Origin: Dama dama
Lineage: Eukaryota > Chordata > Mammalia > Artiodactyla > Cervidae
DNA length: 64,000 nucleotides
Assembly (NCBI RefSeq): GCF_033118175.1
Contig: NC_083688.1
Span: 827,501-891,500, forward strand
Reading direction: 5' to 3'
A model generated the notes under the pieces. It worked only from the letters and a program-made list of their open reading frames with translations, did not search any database and was not told where the DNA came from. Position numbers and translations under genes: made by a program. Below, one piece after another: positions 56,601 through 59,600 of this stretch; position 1 is the stretch's first letter, and each line of letters opens with the position of its first letter.

Positions 56601-59600
56601 ACCCCCACCCCGACCACAGACACAGACAACAGCTCTCCAGTCTGAGTAGTGGTCCTAACTTCCTGCATGGACTCCTAGAATCACTCAAGACTCAGAGGAC
56701 TTGAATCTTAGATCGGAAAGCTCACAGAATCTTTGAAAGAAACAAACTAGTGGCCCACAGTCTTCTGACCTGCCTAGAATTTTATGGGCATAATTAGTCA
56801 CCAGCATTGTTGCTGTTTAGTTGCCCAGTGGTGTCCAGCTCTTTGTGACCCTGTGGACTGTAGCCCGCCAGGATCCTCTGTCTGTAGAATTTCCCAGGCA
56901 AGAACACTGCAGTGGGTCACCAGTTCCTTCTCCAGGGCATCTTCCTGACCCGGGGATTGAACCCCAGCCTCCTACGTTGGTAGGCGGGTTCTTTACCACT
57001 GAGCCAGTGGGGAAGCCCAGTGGCCAACATTAAATACATTAAAAAAAATATATAAGGAGCCTTCATATAAAAAGCAGATTTCTGGCTGCTTTTGAAACAT
57101 CAGAAGAGCAAGGAGGTGATGTATAATCCAGCACAGAAGTAGGAATGGATCCTTTGACTTCTCTGGAGAGGAGATAAAATAACTGTTGTCCTAACAACAG
57201 CTGGAAAGGGTGCAGGCAGCGCCACGTGGCTGCAGTCAGGATGCCCAGGTGACAGAGGTGATTTGATGGGTCGCACCCTGGGCAGCTGTCATCGAGCAGG
57301 AAACAAGGTATTTAGGGTTTAGGGCTCCAGACAGATGACAGTGTCTGCCAAATCCCCTTGAGAGGGTCCCCACCCAGCCTGCGGGCAGTTGAAGAACGGG
57401 GTGTGTAGCCCAGGGATCCCAGTGTAAGCCCCTGCTTCCTGCCTAAAGATGGAGCCCACCGCAGGCCCCGGAGGCTGCCTTTCCCTGGGTGTGGGGCTGG
57501 CATGGAGCCCAGGCGTGCCCTAGCTTGCCTCTCCAAGCCCTGGCTGTCTGGTCTGGGGCCTGGAGCAGCCTCACATGGTGAGGGAAGGTCACCCAGCCTC
57601 AGATGGTGCCCTTGGCAGCCTCAGTATTCTGGGTCAGGTGAGGCTTCCCGGTGCCAGCCCAGGTGTGAGGCTGGTGCCCAGGCTGGGTGCCCAGGCTGAG
57701 GTTGGCCAGGACCGGAGGAGTGCATTCACCTTGCTGGTGGCTCATGCCCAGATTGCCCTGGGGCCGGATGCTGCCCACAGCCCTGGGCGCAGAAGGCCCC
57801 GGACGTCTGGGCAGTCATTCTGTGCTTCCCAGAGGGGTCCGAGGGGCCGGCGCACAGGCTCTGAACATCCCGTGGGTCTGGGTTTGAGTCCTGGCTCTGC
57901 CACTCACTGGCCACATGATTTGGGGTACATCACCTGACTGGTGCCTACCACAGGGCCTGGCACCTCGTGGGTGCTTGATTAATTCATTTAAAAATATTTA
58001 TTATATGCCTACTATGTGCAGGGCTTCCCTGGTGGCTCAGTGGTGAAGAATCTGCCTGCAATGTAGGAGATGCATTCTATCCCCGGGTGGGGAAGATTCC
58101 CTGGAGCAGAAAATGGCAACCCAACCCAGCATTCCTGCCTGGGAAATCCCATGGACAGAGGAGCCTGGCGGGCTACAGTCTGTGGGGTTGCAGAGAGTCA
58201 GACAGGACTTAGCGACTTAACAACTATGTGTCAGGCACTGTTGAAGGTACTGGGGATAAATCAGGTACATTATTAAATGAACAAATTATTCTACTTCATT
58301 CCTCAGTTTCCTCATCAGTGAAATGGGCTTATAAAAAAAAAAAAATCCCTGTCCTAGCTGTATAATAGCTATTCCTGGGGATAAAAGGACTCAGGTTAAC
58401 CACCTGCCAAATGCTTAGGTATTATTTAGCTGGACCCTTAGCAGTGGATCTGCCTTGAAGCAGGTTGGAACTCAATGGATCAAAGTTACTGATCACCTAC
58501 ATGCCATGAACATGGTGCTTTACCCAGATTACACCCATTAATTCTTGCAACAGCCTTATGAGGTTGGATGACTATGATCCCTATTTTACAGATGAGAAAG
58601 TTGAGGTTTAGATAAGAGAAGTGAACACACTCATTCATGCATGCACCTGTCAATTCAAGAAATATGTGTTGAGACTTCTTATATGCCAGGTCTGAGGCCC
58701 AGTGCTGGAGATAAAAGAAATGTTCTAGAAATTCCCAGGCCCAGAGCAAGGACCCAGATAGGAAGATGCAGCACATTTGGGTCCCACTCCATTTGCTGTC
58801 GTGTTGAAAACCAGGAGCAAAGCTCTTGGTGGATCGACGGGGCCCTGAGGCTCAGAGAGGGACAGCCACCGCTCAGGACCACACAGCAAGTCAGCCAAAT
58901 AGTCAGAAATCAGATTTCCACTTTGGACCCCAAATTAAAATTTAACTCCAGGCTGCTGTCCTGTTTCTGTCTTGGCTTCTGACCTTAGCAGTGCACAAAA
59001 CGGACAACCTACATACAGTCTAGCAGAGAGAAACAGACAATAAGCCACCATGATAAATAAGTGAATCAAATACAGTTTGTGAGAGAGAAGAAGCATTGGT
59101 GAGAGGCTGACATTTCCCTGAAGGAAACGAGACGTTAAAGATGTAGCTGTTTGATCTGAAAGAGACATGTGCACCCCAATGTTCATCGCAGCACTATTTA
59201 TAATAGCCAGGACATGGAAGCAACCTAGATGCCCATCAGCAGACGAATGGATAAGGAAGCTGTGGTACATATACACCATGGAATATTACTCAGCCGTTAA
59301 AAAGAATTCATTTGAATCAGTTCTAATGAAATGGATGAAACTGGAGCCCATTATACAGAGTGAAGTAAGCCAGAAAGATAAAGAACATTACAGCATACTA
59401 ACACATATATATGGAATTTAGAAAGATGGTAATGATAACCCTATATGCAAAACAGAAAAAGAGACACAGATGTACAGAACAGACTTTTGAACTCTGTGGG
59501 AGAAGATGAGGGTGGGATGTTTCGAGAGAACAGCATGTATATTATCTATGGTGAAACAGACCACCGGCCCAGGTGGGATGCATGAGACAGGTGCTCCGGC

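Noticed and set aside
58021..58100. Possible tRNA gene at SINE heads (A/B-box-like sequences)
   Set aside because: The tRNA-like heads belong to Bov-tA and CHR SINEs. They lack an intact cloverleaf and are followed by SINE bodies. The same holds for all other SINE heads in the window.
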